DNA of 64,000 bases from Bacteroidales bacterium (GTDB lineage: Bacteria > Bacteroidota > Bacteroidia > Bacteroidales > P3), in the NCBI GenBank assembly GCA_009785425.1, contig WQWI01000002.1:1-64000 (forward strand). Reading direction: 5' to 3'. A model generated the notes under the pieces. It was not told the DNA's origin and searched no databases. It worked only from the letters and a program-made list of their open reading frames with translations. Positions 7,192-16,177 of the stretch are shown here, in pieces (positions within the stretch are counted from its first letter, which is position 1; each line of letters begins with the position of its first letter). A program made the translations under genes and the position numbers.

Positions 7192-8043
7192 TCATAGTTT
7201 ACGTTTCCAAATATCCGATTCTTTCATATACACAATCCTTTCAGTCAATTGCAAAAAATAATCATTCGACCAAATTTCCAAGTCTTTTGGAGATTGAATA
7301 AAGGGCAGAACATCTCGTTTTACTAAATCAATGTTTGTGGATGCAAATCTTTCTTTTAGTCGTTCAACAAATGTTTCCTTACTCATGTCCTCGCCATTGA
7401 ATTCTTTTGTTCGGACTTGTAAATGCTCGAAATTCAACGGCACATCGTGTCGAACGTACCATTCAAAATCGAACCAATCTCTGCCTTTTACGCGAGTTTT
7501 CCAATTACGGAACAACAAAGCATGCATCTTTCCTGCATACAAATCCGGCAATGTGAAACAGCGAGTCATAAACGAAAACGGCATTAAAGATAATTTCTGC
7601 TCAGTAGAAAATCCAAGTGGCGGATCAATATCTACTTCGATTTTGATTTTAATGCTTTTATCCATTTGAAATTGAATGTCGTACATCGCCGTGTTATCTT
7701 TCAAAAAAGCAGATTCTATCTTTGTGTCGTTTTTTTTGTCCTTACGAACAATAACCACATCACGTCCGGCGGCTTTAAATTCCTCAGTAATGGCAGGGAA
7801 ATAATGCTCCAAATCAAACGTTTCATTTTTGGAAACAAGAGAAAAATCCATATCTTCCGAAAAACGCGGCAAGTTATGAAAAATTCTCAAACACGTACCT
7901 CCGTAAAAAGCAGCTTTGTCGAAAAAACCACTGCGATATAACCCTGCGAGTGCAATTTTTTGCATTACCTCGTGAGTAGCATTTACTTGTTGTTCACGAG
8001 TTTGAACAGTATATCGCGAAAGCATTTGTTCAAAAATATTCAT
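7192..8043 (-). CDS. AbiEii/AbiGii-type nucleotidyltransferase toxin
   Basis: 283 residues from the ATG at 8043. The nucleotidyltransferase core is visible as FYGGTCLRIFHNLPRFSEDMDFSL (GG...RxSxDxD), with the later motif VKGRDWFDFEWYV typical of AbiEii. AbiEii is the toxin of the type IV-like AbiE abortive-infection system, which stops growth upon phage infection by modifying tRNA or other substrates with nucleotides. Its ATG overlaps the stop of the upstream antitoxin-like gene by four bases (ATGA), so translation is coupled. The ORF extension to 8103 is not needed. The gene lies in a tRNA-linked island with an integrase remnant, which suggests horizontal acquisition. Confidence 0.88.
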   Translation of the reverse strand: MNIFEQMLSRYTVQTREQQVNATHEVMQKIALAGLYRSGFFDKAAFYGGTCLRIFHNLPRFSEDMDFSLVSKNETFDLEHYFPAITEEFKAAGRDVVIVRKDKKNDTKIESAFLKDNTAMYDIQFQMDKSIKIKIEVDIDPPLGFSTEQKLSLMPFSFMTRCFTLPDLYAGKMHALLFRNWKTRVKGRDWFDFEWYVRHDVPLNFEHLQVRTKEFNGEDMSKETFVERLKERFASTNIDLVKRDVLPFIQSPKDLEIWSNDYFLQLTERIVYMKESDIWKRKL

Positions 8044-8669
8044 CGTTGTAATAATTTTAGTAGTAATGATAAGATTCTTTTTTTCTTCCCTGTTTCGATA
8101 CATTGTGCTATGATATCGGTATCCATTTTTTCTAAAGCGGACATATCAAAACGCAAATCATCTTCGAGATAAGATGACAAGGCAATCACAGATTGAATTT
8201 GAAGATACGGCGTAGTTACAATCATATCGCACAATGCTTTTTCCGGTGTAGCAATCAAAAATGTGCAATTGTTTTCTATTTGTTGTTTTATACCAATGGA
8301 GTAATAGTCTTTGCCAACCGTTGTGTATTCGAAATTTGCAATCGTATTTTCAAATTTCTTCGAACGGTTAGTGGTCATCGAACGAACCGTATACACCTGT
8401 TCGGGAATCAGCCCATAATATCGCAAAGCTGTCTCCATTGAAACATACGACGGTCCGTAGAGGTGATTGGCGATAAGTTCAGTCGAAAGTGTTTGTCGGC
8501 TTACCTTTGGCGATACCACAAACATTCCTTTCTTCAGTCGAATTAAGTTTCCCGCATGTTCAAGATAAGCAATCTTGTCTTTTGGGAAGCGATAATTCTG
8601 AAACAACGACCGCAGAACCGCAAAATTTACCGGTACAATGCCAAATTGTTCTAATTGATCCATATCCAT
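8040..8669 (-). CDS. AbiEi-type antitoxin / transcriptional repressor
   Basis: 209 residues. An N-terminal winged-helix region (about residues 1-65, ending GNLIRLKKGMFVVSP) is followed by the family motif LYGPSYVSMETALRYYGLIPE and IATPEKALCDMI. AbiEi proteins repress their own operon and neutralise AbiEii. It is the first gene of the pair and overlaps the toxin gene (ATGA). Two in-frame ATGs exist (8669 and 8663); the -7 box at 8678-8685 leaves almost no leader for either. Confidence 0.88.
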   Translation of the reverse strand: MDMDQLEQFGIVPVNFAVLRSLFQNYRFPKDKIAYLEHAGNLIRLKKGMFVVSPKVSRQTLSTELIANHLYGPSYVSMETALRYYGLIPEQVYTVRSMTTNRSKKFENTIANFEYTTVGKDYYSIGIKQQIENNCTFLIATPEKALCDMIVTTPYLQIQSVIALSSYLEDDLRFDMSALEKMDTDIIAQCIETGKKKRILSLLLKLLQR

Positions 8670-8677
8670 AATTTTTG

Positions 8678-8685
8678 CAAAGATA
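8678..8685 (-). promoter_or_regulatory. -7 box of the AbiE operon
   Basis: Minus-strand TATCTTTG eight bases before the first ATG, implying a nearly leaderless transcript. No clear -33 element is seen. Confidence 0.55.
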
Positions 8686-8743
8686 CGAAAATTTACGCAG
8701 ATAATAGATTTTTTTTCGATTATCTGTGTAAAATTTGATATTT

Positions 8744-9017
8744 TTACTCTAAATTTTTCACAAGTTCCAATTTCATTTCTTCGTCAATCTCTCGGTAGCG
8801 TAGTGCCGCTCGACTGGTTGGCGAATGTCCTGTCAATAAACCTGCAAGTGCAGGGTCTTTGAATTTCTTATAAACATTGCCGTAAAGCGTTCTGCGAGCC
8901 ATATGCGAAGAGGCGACTTCGTAAATAGGTCTTTGTACATCTGTTCGGGTTTTGTTGTCCATAATCGTAACGATGCGGTTGACTTTTGCAATTTCTAACA
9001 TTCTTTTGATTGATCTC
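8744..9017 (-). pseudogene. Tyrosine integrase, C-terminal remnant
   Basis: Only the catalytic C-terminus remains. VASSHMARRTLYGNVYKKF is the HxxR box, LLTGHSPTSRAALRYREID contains the second histidine and the nucleophile tyrosine, and EMKLELVKNLE is the end. A full Bacteroidetes phage or conjugative-element integrase has about 400 residues; here the homology stops near 9017, where IS1-like sequence begins on the other strand. The ORF start at 9097 lies in antisense IS sequence and is spurious. It is best read as an island integrase cut by an insertion sequence. Confidence 0.8.
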
Positions 9018-9320
9018 GTTATTGGAGATCGAAGTACAGAAACAGGAATAAGCCTGTGGAGTAAGATTAAGCAGCAAGCCATTGGCGATGTGAACACAGA
9101 CCATTGGAAGTCCTTACAATGAGATGATTCCGGAGGAAAAACTCAAACAAGGCAGGAAACTAACCAGTATGGTCGAAAGTTTTAATGGCAAATAAGACAT
9201 TTTTTGGCAAGATTCAGAAGGTGGACAAAGTGCTATTCTAAGTGTGAAGAAATGATGTACATCTCTCTAAAACTCTTTATGGCAAAGCGAAACGGAACAC
9301 TGTCTATATCTACCTACTAA
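9018..9320 (+). pseudogene. IS1-family transposase remnant with frameshifts
   Basis: The three reading frames must be joined to read it: VIGDRSTETGISLWSKIK and IGDVNTDHWKSLQ, then after a stop/frameshift LTSMVESFNGK, then after another shift IRHFLARFRRWTKCYSKCEE and LFMAKRNGTLSI. This is the DDE-type catalytic C-terminus of IS1-like transposases (TDHW, VESFN, IRHFLARF). The N-terminal half and the terminal inverted repeats are not visible, so the element is dead. It lies across the broken end of the integrase. Confidence 0.78.
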
Positions 9321-9330
9321 TTCCGCATAT

Positions 9331-9366
9331 AAAAAAGCAGCGACAAATTTTGTCGCTGCTTTTTTG
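9331..9366. terminator. Bidirectional rho-independent terminator
   Basis: aaaaaagcagcgaca (9331-9345), a short loop, tgtcgctgctttttt (9352-9366): a strong GC hairpin with A and T tracts on the two sides. It would end the minus-strand susC-susD-lipoprotein operon and close the island from the left. Confidence 0.9.
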
Positions 9367-9385
9367 TTAAAATACATCCCGTAAA

Positions 9386-10702
9386 TTACGGTGTAGGGAA
9401 ATGTGCAGTTGTTGAAACAATTTCCTCTCCGTCCCACACAATCGTAATTGTTACCGGAGCATATGTTCTGGTTTCAGCAACATTAATGTTTGCAGTTCCG
9501 CTGAAATTGCCGGTATCACCTGTGATGATAAGAGCAGGTGCATATTGAGTTCCGAAACTAATCCAAAATGCTTGAGAACCGCCTTGCATAATTTGAATTC
9601 CAAACGCTCTACCATCACCACCAATCATTTCTACGCTTGGGATAGTAAATACATAGGTTCCTGCAAAGGTTTCAGCGTCAACACCTGAACTTGAAGAGAA
9701 CGCAAATACAGCCGACTCCCAACCGGTACCTTCTCCTATTGTGCTACCGTGAATTTGGACTGTCCACTCCTCTGAAGGGTCGATTGGATCGACTGGTCCT
9801 TCGCCAGGAATACCAGTCCACTCGAGAACTTCGTCAGTAACCGTAGTTCCACCTGTAAATAAACGATTTCCTCTGTTTTCTTCTCGATCCCAACTCCAAT
9901 CCAATGTTCCGTCTGCGAGTCTCCAGACATACTTGTATTGAAGACCTACCGGAACATCATTAATAGTTACAGACCACGTACCGCTGGTATAAGTCATAAC
10001 AAATGATTGGGCAATATCCCAAGCTCTACCAGGGAAACTACTAACAATACCAACTTCAGCACCGTCAGGAAGTGCCGGACCTGTCATATTAAACGTAACA
10101 TTATACGTAACCGGAGGGATACAAGGTGCTGCATTATTTGCCCAGTTTTTCACAACGAAGAAAGCCACAGAATTATCTGCATCAACGGCAGCAAAATCTT
10201 GCTCATAGCCACCTGCACCATGGAAGCCATCTTCAAGTACACCTACTTCCGGACGATTTGGCTCAAAGAAAACGTTAAGGATTCCTGCATCGGCATCATT
10301 TCTTCCCCATTGGAAAGGCCAGTCTGCATTACCATCTCCGTCTAATGCTACAGGCTTTAGTTCCAGCCCATCATACCATGGAAGGGTAATTTTGTACCAC
10401 GTTTGAGTGCCTTCAACTCTTTCGAACATATAGTCAGAAGGATTGGCGAATGCATCTGCCCAACCATTGAAAGAACCAACAGCCATAATTCCGTTGCAAG
10501 GCTCATGTCCTGGAGGAACAGCAACAGCAATTGCCATTGTAAAGAATCCCGGACCCGGAGGGGCAATAACAGGTGCTTCTTCCCAATCTTGAGGTACTGG
10601 TGGCGGCGGAGGTGCCACCGGATCATCGTCTCTATTACAAGACGTCGTGAGTGCTAATGCCGATGCTGCAAGGGCAAAAGCAAGAAATTTGAATTTTTTC
10701 AT
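9386..10702 (-). CDS. Surface glycan-binding lipoprotein (SusE/SusF-position)
   Basis: 438 residues with a lipoprotein signal (LALTTSC, Cys near 22) and a DDDPVAPPPPP linker of the kind that exports lipoproteins to the Bacteroidetes surface. GIMAVGSFNGWAD resembles the start of a starch-binding or E-set domain (about 65-200); a second beta domain (about 205-305) contains GLQYKYVWRLADGT, as in SusE/CBM-like modules, and a third covers 320-438. It is the third gene after susC and susD on the minus strand, 39 bases downstream of susD. A role in holding starch at the surface is inferred from position and composition; it is not a close SusE or SusF match by eye. Confidence 0.72.
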   Translation of the reverse strand: MKKFKFLAFALAASALALTTSCNRDDDPVAPPPPPVPQDWEEAPVIAPPGPGFFTMAIAVAVPPGHEPCNGIMAVGSFNGWADAFANPSDYMFERVEGTQTWYKITLPWYDGLELKPVALDGDGNADWPFQWGRNDADAGILNVFFEPNRPEVGVLEDGFHGAGGYEQDFAAVDADNSVAFFVVKNWANNAAPCIPPVTYNVTFNMTGPALPDGAEVGIVSSFPGRAWDIAQSFVMTYTSGTWSVTINDVPVGLQYKYVWRLADGTLDWSWDREENRGNRLFTGGTTVTDEVLEWTGIPGEGPVDPIDPSEEWTVQIHGSTIGEGTGWESAVFAFSSSSGVDAETFAGTYVFTIPSVEMIGGDGRAFGIQIMQGGSQAFWISFGTQYAPALIITGDTGNFSGTANINVAETRTYAPVTITIVWDGEEIVSTTAHFPTP

Positions 10703-10741
10703 AAATTTTTTGTTTTAAGGTTTTTTATTTTTTCAGTTTAA

Positions 10742-12508
10742 TTAAAGTTCGAATCCGGGATTTTGTCTAAGGTTTTGGTTTGCCATAATATCATTGAACG
10801 GTATCGGATAAATGTTAAAGTGACTTAACACTGTTGTACCTGCTGGTATGCCACCTCTCCATTCCCAAGAAGGTCCTGAGGTAAATCTGTTGAAACGCAC
10901 GAGGTCGGTTCTGCGATGTCCTTCCCAAAAAAGTTCTCTTCCGCGCTCGTCAATAATCCAATTTAGGTCGAAATTAGAGATATTCGGCAATCCTGCTCTT
11001 GCTTGTAGTTCGTTAAGATTCGCAATCGCTGCTCCTCTATTTCCTCCGCTACCGCCACGTTCAATGGCTTCTGCATAAATCAGAAACATTTCTGCTAAAC
11101 GGAAAAGCGGGAAAGTATTATCAGCAAATTCACGTTGCGGGTCGTTGCCAAAAGGTCGCTCCTCATCCATATAACGTTGAAACAGGAAGCAACCTTCATT
11201 AGGACCACAAACGGTGCAAGCACCCGGCGTTCCGTGAGCATAGAAGCTTCCGGTGGTATCTAAAGTTCTTTCACAACCTTGAACAACCATTCTTGAAGGA
11301 ATGTTGCGAAACTTAAATGTAGCCATACCACTCAATGCAAAATTATCCGTGTTGGCACCGATAGACGTGCTTGGACCCACAAACAAAAATCGCCTGTCGT
11401 TATCTCGGTCAAAAAGGTTTACAAACTGACCTCTTACACGGGATCCTGCCCAATTTGCATTTAAAAACATACCGTAATGCAACAACTCTGCTCTATGATT
11501 TACTTGATGTTCACTGTTAGATGCTACATTTATCAAAAAAGTTACACCTGAGAACGTTCTGGCGTGAACACCGTGAAAAAATAGACCCCAGATCATTTCC
11601 GGACTATCTTGGTTATCATTCAAAAACAAATGTTCGTAGTTTGAATGGAGTGAGAACACACCGGAACTGATGACTCTGTTTGCAAATTCTATTGCACTTG
11701 TGTAGAACTGTGTGTTGTTGCCCGGATTTCCCACGGGGCTTGTATAAACGTTTGCATTGAGATATATTCGTGCAAGCAATGCCCATGCAGCAGCCTGACA
11801 AACACGTCCTCGTTCGTTGGTTCCGGCAGGTCTTAATCCATTATCGGCTAAATAAAGCAACTCGCTTTCGATCCAACTGAAAAGCATTGCACGCCCTGTG
11901 TTTGCATCCTCGTGCTTTTGACTTGGTATTGTGCCAAAAGGCATCGTTTCATCAATAAACGGTGGGTTTGCAAAGACATCCATCAACACCCAATACTGAA
12001 ACGCACGAATAAAGCGTGCTTCAGCACGCATCACGGCGATTTCGGCACGGTCGGCATCCGAAAACCCTCCGAGATTGCTTGGGTCACTTTGACGCATAAA
12101 ATGGTTTGCAAACAGGATATTCAATATTGATCGGTTATATAATGCTCCCGAAAATGGATTTGTTGCATCAAACTCAATACTGTTCAATGCAGGAAGTCCA
12201 TCATCGCCCCAGTTGTCAAATGCTTCATCGGTTGGCAACGTTTGAACATTCCAAAACGTACGTGTGAAACCCGAGAAGCCCTCGTCCATTCCTGCAATAT
12301 CGCTTTGTCCGGCGGGTCCTTGCTGACCGGTAAGGGTCAGTGTTCCATAAACTCTTGCCAAAGCCATTCTAAAGCCCATAACATCCGTATAGACGTCATC
12401 TCCGGTTATATCATTTATCGGAAACCTGTCTAAATCGTTCAAGCAGGATGTGAATATAAACACCATTCCTGCTAAAATTAACGCTATTTTTTTTGTGATA
12501 TGTTTCAT
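10742..12508 (-). CDS. SusD/RagB-type surface lipoprotein
   Basis: 588 residues with lipobox FIFTSC (Cys near 22) and NDLDRFPIND just behind it, as in SusD proteins. The TPR-like region is visible (AVMRAEARFIRAFQYWVLMD), as are the conserved C-terminal features LFRLAEMFLIYAEAIER, ERGRELFWEGHRRTDLVRF and IYPIPFNDIMANQNLRQNPG. SusD closes as a lid over SusC and binds the oligosaccharide. It lies 99 bases downstream of susC; the gap holds a large palindromic repeat. The enzyme neighbours point to alpha-glucans as the ligand. Confidence 0.93.
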   Translation of the reverse strand: MKHITKKIALILAGMVFIFTSCLNDLDRFPINDITGDDVYTDVMGFRMALARVYGTLTLTGQQGPAGQSDIAGMDEGFSGFTRTFWNVQTLPTDEAFDNWGDDGLPALNSIEFDATNPFSGALYNRSILNILFANHFMRQSDPSNLGGFSDADRAEIAVMRAEARFIRAFQYWVLMDVFANPPFIDETMPFGTIPSQKHEDANTGRAMLFSWIESELLYLADNGLRPAGTNERGRVCQAAAWALLARIYLNANVYTSPVGNPGNNTQFYTSAIEFANRVISSGVFSLHSNYEHLFLNDNQDSPEMIWGLFFHGVHARTFSGVTFLINVASNSEHQVNHRAELLHYGMFLNANWAGSRVRGQFVNLFDRDNDRRFLFVGPSTSIGANTDNFALSGMATFKFRNIPSRMVVQGCERTLDTTGSFYAHGTPGACTVCGPNEGCFLFQRYMDEERPFGNDPQREFADNTFPLFRLAEMFLIYAEAIERGGSGGNRGAAIANLNELQARAGLPNISNFDLNWIIDERGRELFWEGHRRTDLVRFNRFTSGPSWEWRGGIPAGTTVLSHFNIYPIPFNDIMANQNLRQNPGFEL

Positions 12509-12532
12509 TGTTTTTTATTTTTTGTTTTTGTT

Positions 12533-12603
12533 GTCATTCCCGCGAAGGCGGGAATCACCGTTCCCTCTGTTCTGGTGGATTCCCGCCTTTGCGGGAATGA
12601 CGG
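12533..12603. repeat. Double palindromic repeat in the susC-susD gap
   Basis: gtcattcccgcgaaggcggg at the left and cccgcctttgcgggaatgac at the right are each hairpins and are also inverted copies of one another, separated by about 30 bases. It lies inside the susC-susD transcript and matches the unit that interrupts the MFS gene at 2356-2387. Confidence 0.88.
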
Positions 12604-12607
12604 TCTG

Positions 12608-15600
12608 TTAAAATGTCAAACGTAATCCTAAATTAAACGTACGTGGAAACGGGAATGCGTTATTGTCGATACCGTTGTTCGCTGTTCTTTCAGGATCTAC
12701 GCCGCTGTATCCGGTTATCGTGAACACATTTTGAACGGTGAAGTTTGCCGAAAGATTGCCTCTGTTTCCGACTACACTTCCAAAATTGTACGTTGCCGAG
12801 ATATTGTCCATTCTCAAAAACGCTGCACTTTCGAGGTAGAAATCTGAAACTAACTGACGATTCCGAAAGCCCGAGCGGAGGATATTTTGCGTGGTGTTTT
12901 GCAAAAAACCACCACCGTTCAACACTTGAGAGTAGTTGGCAATATCCGCATTGATGTTGTTGAAAATATAGTTGCCGATATTTGAGCGCAACATCGTTGA
13001 AAACTGCCAGTTTCTCCAAGACACACGAGCATTAAACCCTAAAAACGCTACAGGCTCCGGATTTCCAAACATCTCACGGTTTGCTTGCATATAAGTCGCT
13101 GGAACTTCAATGGGGAATGGTCCGGCGAACTGTTGTCTAAATACAAAAAATGTGTTTGGTGCAAACCCAACGTTGTGCATTTGGATATGTTGACCTACAC
13201 CACCACTGATACCACCGATCAAAATACCAATATCATCGTCATCATCATTCAAGGTGAGTTGAGTAATTTCTCGTCTGCTCACAGTAAAATTAAGTCCTAG
13301 TTCAAGCATCAAATCATTGGTTTGAATCGGAATATAATTTAATGCAATTTCGATGCCTTGGTTTTGCATGCTACCGATGTTTCTAACCATGCGGTTGGTA
13401 AAATTAGAGCCAATGGGCAAATTCACATCGTTAAGGAGATTGGTTGTTGTTGAGTGGTATGCATCGATTGTTCCGGAGATTCGACCACCCAAAAATGCCC
13501 AATCCACACCGACGTTCCACTGTGCGGTTTCTTCCCAACCACGTGTTCCGTCAAAAGCTGTCGGACGCCACATTTGCACCCATCGAGGGGTTCCATCTTC
13601 GTTATATCCCATACGAACCATCGCTGTGCCTGTACTCAAACCGTAGCGTGGAATATGGTCATAAAGTCCGATACCATCCTGCTGTCCGGTAACGCCCCAA
13701 CCTGCACGTAATCTCAACGATGTTACAAACGGATTGTTGACCAAGAATTGCTCTCTATCCAAACGCCACGCCACAGAGGCTGCCGGGAACACACCCCAGC
13801 GGTTGTCAGGTGCAAAGCGTGAACTTCCATCTGTACGCAACGAGAATTGGAACATATATCTGTCGTCAAAACTGTATTGCATACGCCCAAAAAACGAAAT
13901 CAACACACTTTCGTACAAACGCGTTGGGAATGTTGGCATCGCCCCAACAACGGTTTCTCTGTCGTATTCAAGATACGGAAAGTTTTGATGTTCTGTTTGC
14001 AAACTATGGTAAGAGTAACCTGTCATAATATCAATGCTGTGTCTGCCAAAATTTCTTGCATAATTGAGATGAGCATCGAAAAGCAGGTCGGTACGCGTTT
14101 GGTCGTGTTGTTGATGACGCCCAACACCAAGAAATCCTGGTGCCCACGGTGCCCACGTATTGGTTCCAAAACCATTGACTAGATCGAAACCAAAGTTTGC
14201 GCTTGCCGACAAACCTTCAATCGAATGCAATCTATAAGTCGCTTGGATATTACCAAACAAGCGATTTCCTGTACCCAAGTCCTGACGGGATTCAAGTACC
14301 GAAAGCGGGTTGCTTGTCGCCATTGTGTTTATGTTTCTTATAGTTCCCGGTGGAGTTGGTCCCGTTGGGGATTCCCATTGCCAAAATCCGTTATAACGCT
14401 CCATATCGGCAGCTCTTACGGGTTTTGTAGGATCCATACGGATTGCAGCACCGATGGCACCGCCGTCACCAAAACGGCTTTGTTGGTGTGACCCTCTAAC
14501 GTTGGCGTTTATATTCAAATGGTTTCTGAAAAAACTTGGTCTGAGAGAAACGGCAGCCGTTGTTCTATTAATATGGTCTGTTCTGAGGACACCGTTTTGG
14601 TGGAAATTTCCAATCGAAACACGGTAAGGGAAGTTTCGTGTAAAAGCCCCTGAAATGGCAACATTATTGTCTGTCGTAAACGCCGCACGGCGATAGATTT
14701 CACTTTGCCAACACGTGTTTGCAAAACGCTGTTCGCCATCCACCCAGTAGCCCAAACGATCTAATTGGACTTGTGTTACACCCGGAAAAGTTTCAACGAG
14801 ATTTCTAAATTGACTTGCAGAAAGCACATCCACTTGGCGAGCCACGGTTGCGATGCTGTTTACTGTTGAAACTTCAACGTTTATTTGCCCCGGCTGAACG
14901 CCACGTCCGCTTTTGGTTGTAATGATAATTACACCATTCGATGCACGAGAACCAAAAATAGCGGTTGCCGAAGCATCTCTCAAAATGGTGATATTGTAGA
15001 TATCGTTTGGATTTAGCGACGATAATGGGTCGGTTTGTCCTCCAATTCCTGAATTACTTACTGGTAACCCGTCAATCACAATCAGCGGGTCATTACTCGC
15101 ATTCAACGACGAGCCACCTCTAATTCTGATGCGGTTTCCATCTCCGGCACGACCTGTTGACGGTGAAACGTGAACACCGGCAGCCGTTCCAACGAGAAGC
15201 GATGCGGGACTGCTAAAAACACCCTGTCTGAAATCGGCTTCACCGATGGTGGTTACGGCACCGGTCAATCGTTCGCGAGTTGCCGTACCGAAACCGATAA
15301 CAACAACTTCGCCCAAGCCGATTGCATCTGTTCTCATAGTAACATTTACCGTAGTTCGTCCGGCAATATCAATTTCTTGTGTTTCCATTCCTGTGAAAGA
15401 GAACACGAGGTGTGTGTGTTCGGCTGACATGGTAATAGAAAAGCGTCCGTTAATGTCCGTTACCGTTCCGATCAGCGGACTTGATCCTCTTACAATAATT
15501 GACGCACCTGGAATTCCGAGATTGTCATCGGCACTGATAACCGTTCCCGTTATCGTGCGTTGAGCCGTTGCCGAAAAACCCAAACACAGGATTAGGGCAG

Positions 15601-15634
15601 CCGGCAGTACAAGAAAGTTTAAGATTCGTTTCAT
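12608..15634 (-). CDS. SusC/RagA-type TonB-dependent outer-membrane transporter
   Basis: 1008 residues. A signal peptide (1-24, ending SATAQ) is followed by a carboxypeptidase-regulatory-like domain (RTITGTVISADDNLGIPGAS, about 25-112), a TonB-dependent plug (GLGEVVVIGFGTATRERLTG and IRIRGGSSLNASNDPLIVID, about 115-230) and a beta-barrel ending FPFPRTFNLGLRLTF. SusC proteins import oligosaccharides across the outer membrane with energy from TonB-ExbBD, paired with SusD. It is the first gene of its operon; the promoter box is at 15690-15697. Substrate assignment to starch oligosaccharides rests on the surrounding GH13 genes. Confidence 0.94.
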   Translation of the reverse strand: MKRILNFLVLPAALILCLGFSATAQRTITGTVISADDNLGIPGASIIVRGSSPLIGTVTDINGRFSITMSAEHTHLVFSFTGMETQEIDIAGRTTVNVTMRTDAIGLGEVVVIGFGTATRERLTGAVTTIGEADFRQGVFSSPASLLVGTAAGVHVSPSTGRAGDGNRIRIRGGSSLNASNDPLIVIDGLPVSNSGIGGQTDPLSSLNPNDIYNITILRDASATAIFGSRASNGVIIITTKSGRGVQPGQINVEVSTVNSIATVARQVDVLSASQFRNLVETFPGVTQVQLDRLGYWVDGEQRFANTCWQSEIYRRAAFTTDNNVAISGAFTRNFPYRVSIGNFHQNGVLRTDHINRTTAAVSLRPSFFRNHLNINANVRGSHQQSRFGDGGAIGAAIRMDPTKPVRAADMERYNGFWQWESPTGPTPPGTIRNINTMATSNPLSVLESRQDLGTGNRLFGNIQATYRLHSIEGLSASANFGFDLVNGFGTNTWAPWAPGFLGVGRHQQHDQTRTDLLFDAHLNYARNFGRHSIDIMTGYSYHSLQTEHQNFPYLEYDRETVVGAMPTFPTRLYESVLISFFGRMQYSFDDRYMFQFSLRTDGSSRFAPDNRWGVFPAASVAWRLDREQFLVNNPFVTSLRLRAGWGVTGQQDGIGLYDHIPRYGLSTGTAMVRMGYNEDGTPRWVQMWRPTAFDGTRGWEETAQWNVGVDWAFLGGRISGTIDAYHSTTTNLLNDVNLPIGSNFTNRMVRNIGSMQNQGIEIALNYIPIQTNDLMLELGLNFTVSRREITQLTLNDDDDDIGILIGGISGGVGQHIQMHNVGFAPNTFFVFRQQFAGPFPIEVPATYMQANREMFGNPEPVAFLGFNARVSWRNWQFSTMLRSNIGNYIFNNINADIANYSQVLNGGGFLQNTTQNILRSGFRNRQLVSDFYLESAAFLRMDNISATYNFGSVVGNRGNLSANFTVQNVFTITGYSGVDPERTANNGIDNNAFPFPRTFNLGLRLTF

Positions 15635-15689
15635 ATTTTTTTGTTTAGATTATACGTTGGTTTGTTACTCACATACTGGATACGTCCCA

Positions 15690-15697
15690 CAAAGATA
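15690..15697 (-). promoter_or_regulatory. -7 box of the susCD operon
   Basis: Minus-strand TATCTTTG, 55 bases upstream of the susC ATG. At the -33 position the sequence is CTTG rather than TTTG, which would fit an activator-dependent promoter, though that is inference. Confidence 0.6.
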
Positions 15698-15860
15698 CAA
15701 ACTTTATTTGTAATTAACAAGTTTTTAACGATTTTTTTTGATTATTTTAATTTCACGAAATTGGCTACTATAATTCTGTGTATACCAAATATTCGTGCAA
15801 TGGCTGATTTCGAAACGTTTTTATTCGGCAAAGCCTTTATTTTTTCAGAAGTATATTTTC

Positions 15861-15893
15861 AAAAACAGGAACACGTTTGTGTTCCTGTTTTTT
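15861..15893. terminator. Hairpin in the susC-antitoxin gap
   Basis: aaaaacaggaacac (15861-15874), loop gttt, then gtgttcctgttttt. The A and T flanks make it a plausible bidirectional terminator. Apart from this and the flanking promoters, nothing else is seen in the 312 bases between susC and the antitoxin gene. Confidence 0.65.
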
Positions 15894-15905
15894 ATCTCTA
15901 CAAAA

Positions 15906-15937
15906 TTTGGTTTTATCGGAAAAATGTTGTAATTTTG
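15906..15937 (+). promoter_or_regulatory. Promoter of the toxin-antitoxin pair
   Basis: TTTG at 15906-15909, 20 bases, TAATTTTG at 15930-15937. The first ATG follows nine bases later, so the leader is extremely short unless the second ATG (15965) is used. Confidence 0.8.
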
Positions 15938-15946
15938 TGGTGCAAA

Positions 15947-16177
15947 ATGAAAAATATCCGCAAAATGAATCCTGTTTTAATTTATCCGTCCAACTCCGAA
16001 GGGGCAAAGATCATTAATGATGTTGCTGAATATAGTGGTGCAAAGATTGTCAAATTTCCTAAAGAATATATTGATATTATTGGCGATTATTTGTTTGCAA
16101 AAAGTATTGAAGAGGGCATGGAATCCCCCGAAGTGCCTGAGGAAGAGATTTTTAAAATCTTGAAACGATGCAAGTAA
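15947..16177 (+). CDS. Putative antitoxin of a RelE/ParE-type pair
   Basis: 76 residues from the ATG at 15947 or 70 from 15965 (MNPVLIYPSNSEG). The long ORF track version from 15641 crosses the promoter and is rejected. No DNA-binding motif is recognised with confidence. The acidic C-terminal half (EEGMESPEVPEEEIFKIL) fits an antitoxin tail that wraps a toxin, and the gene overlaps the downstream RelE/ParE-like gene by ten bases. Antitoxin function is inferred from size, order and overlap. Confidence 0.7.
   Translation: MKNIRKMNPVLIYPSNSEGAKIINDVAEYSGAKIVKFPKEYIDIIGDYLFAKSIEEGMESPEVPEEEIFKILKRCK

Noticed and set aside
10744-10760. gttcgaatcc at the end of susD, matching the T loop of tRNA-Arg (possible attR)
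   Set aside because: Only ten bases match, and they encode the conserved SusD C-terminus (NPGFEL); chance is the simpler explanation.
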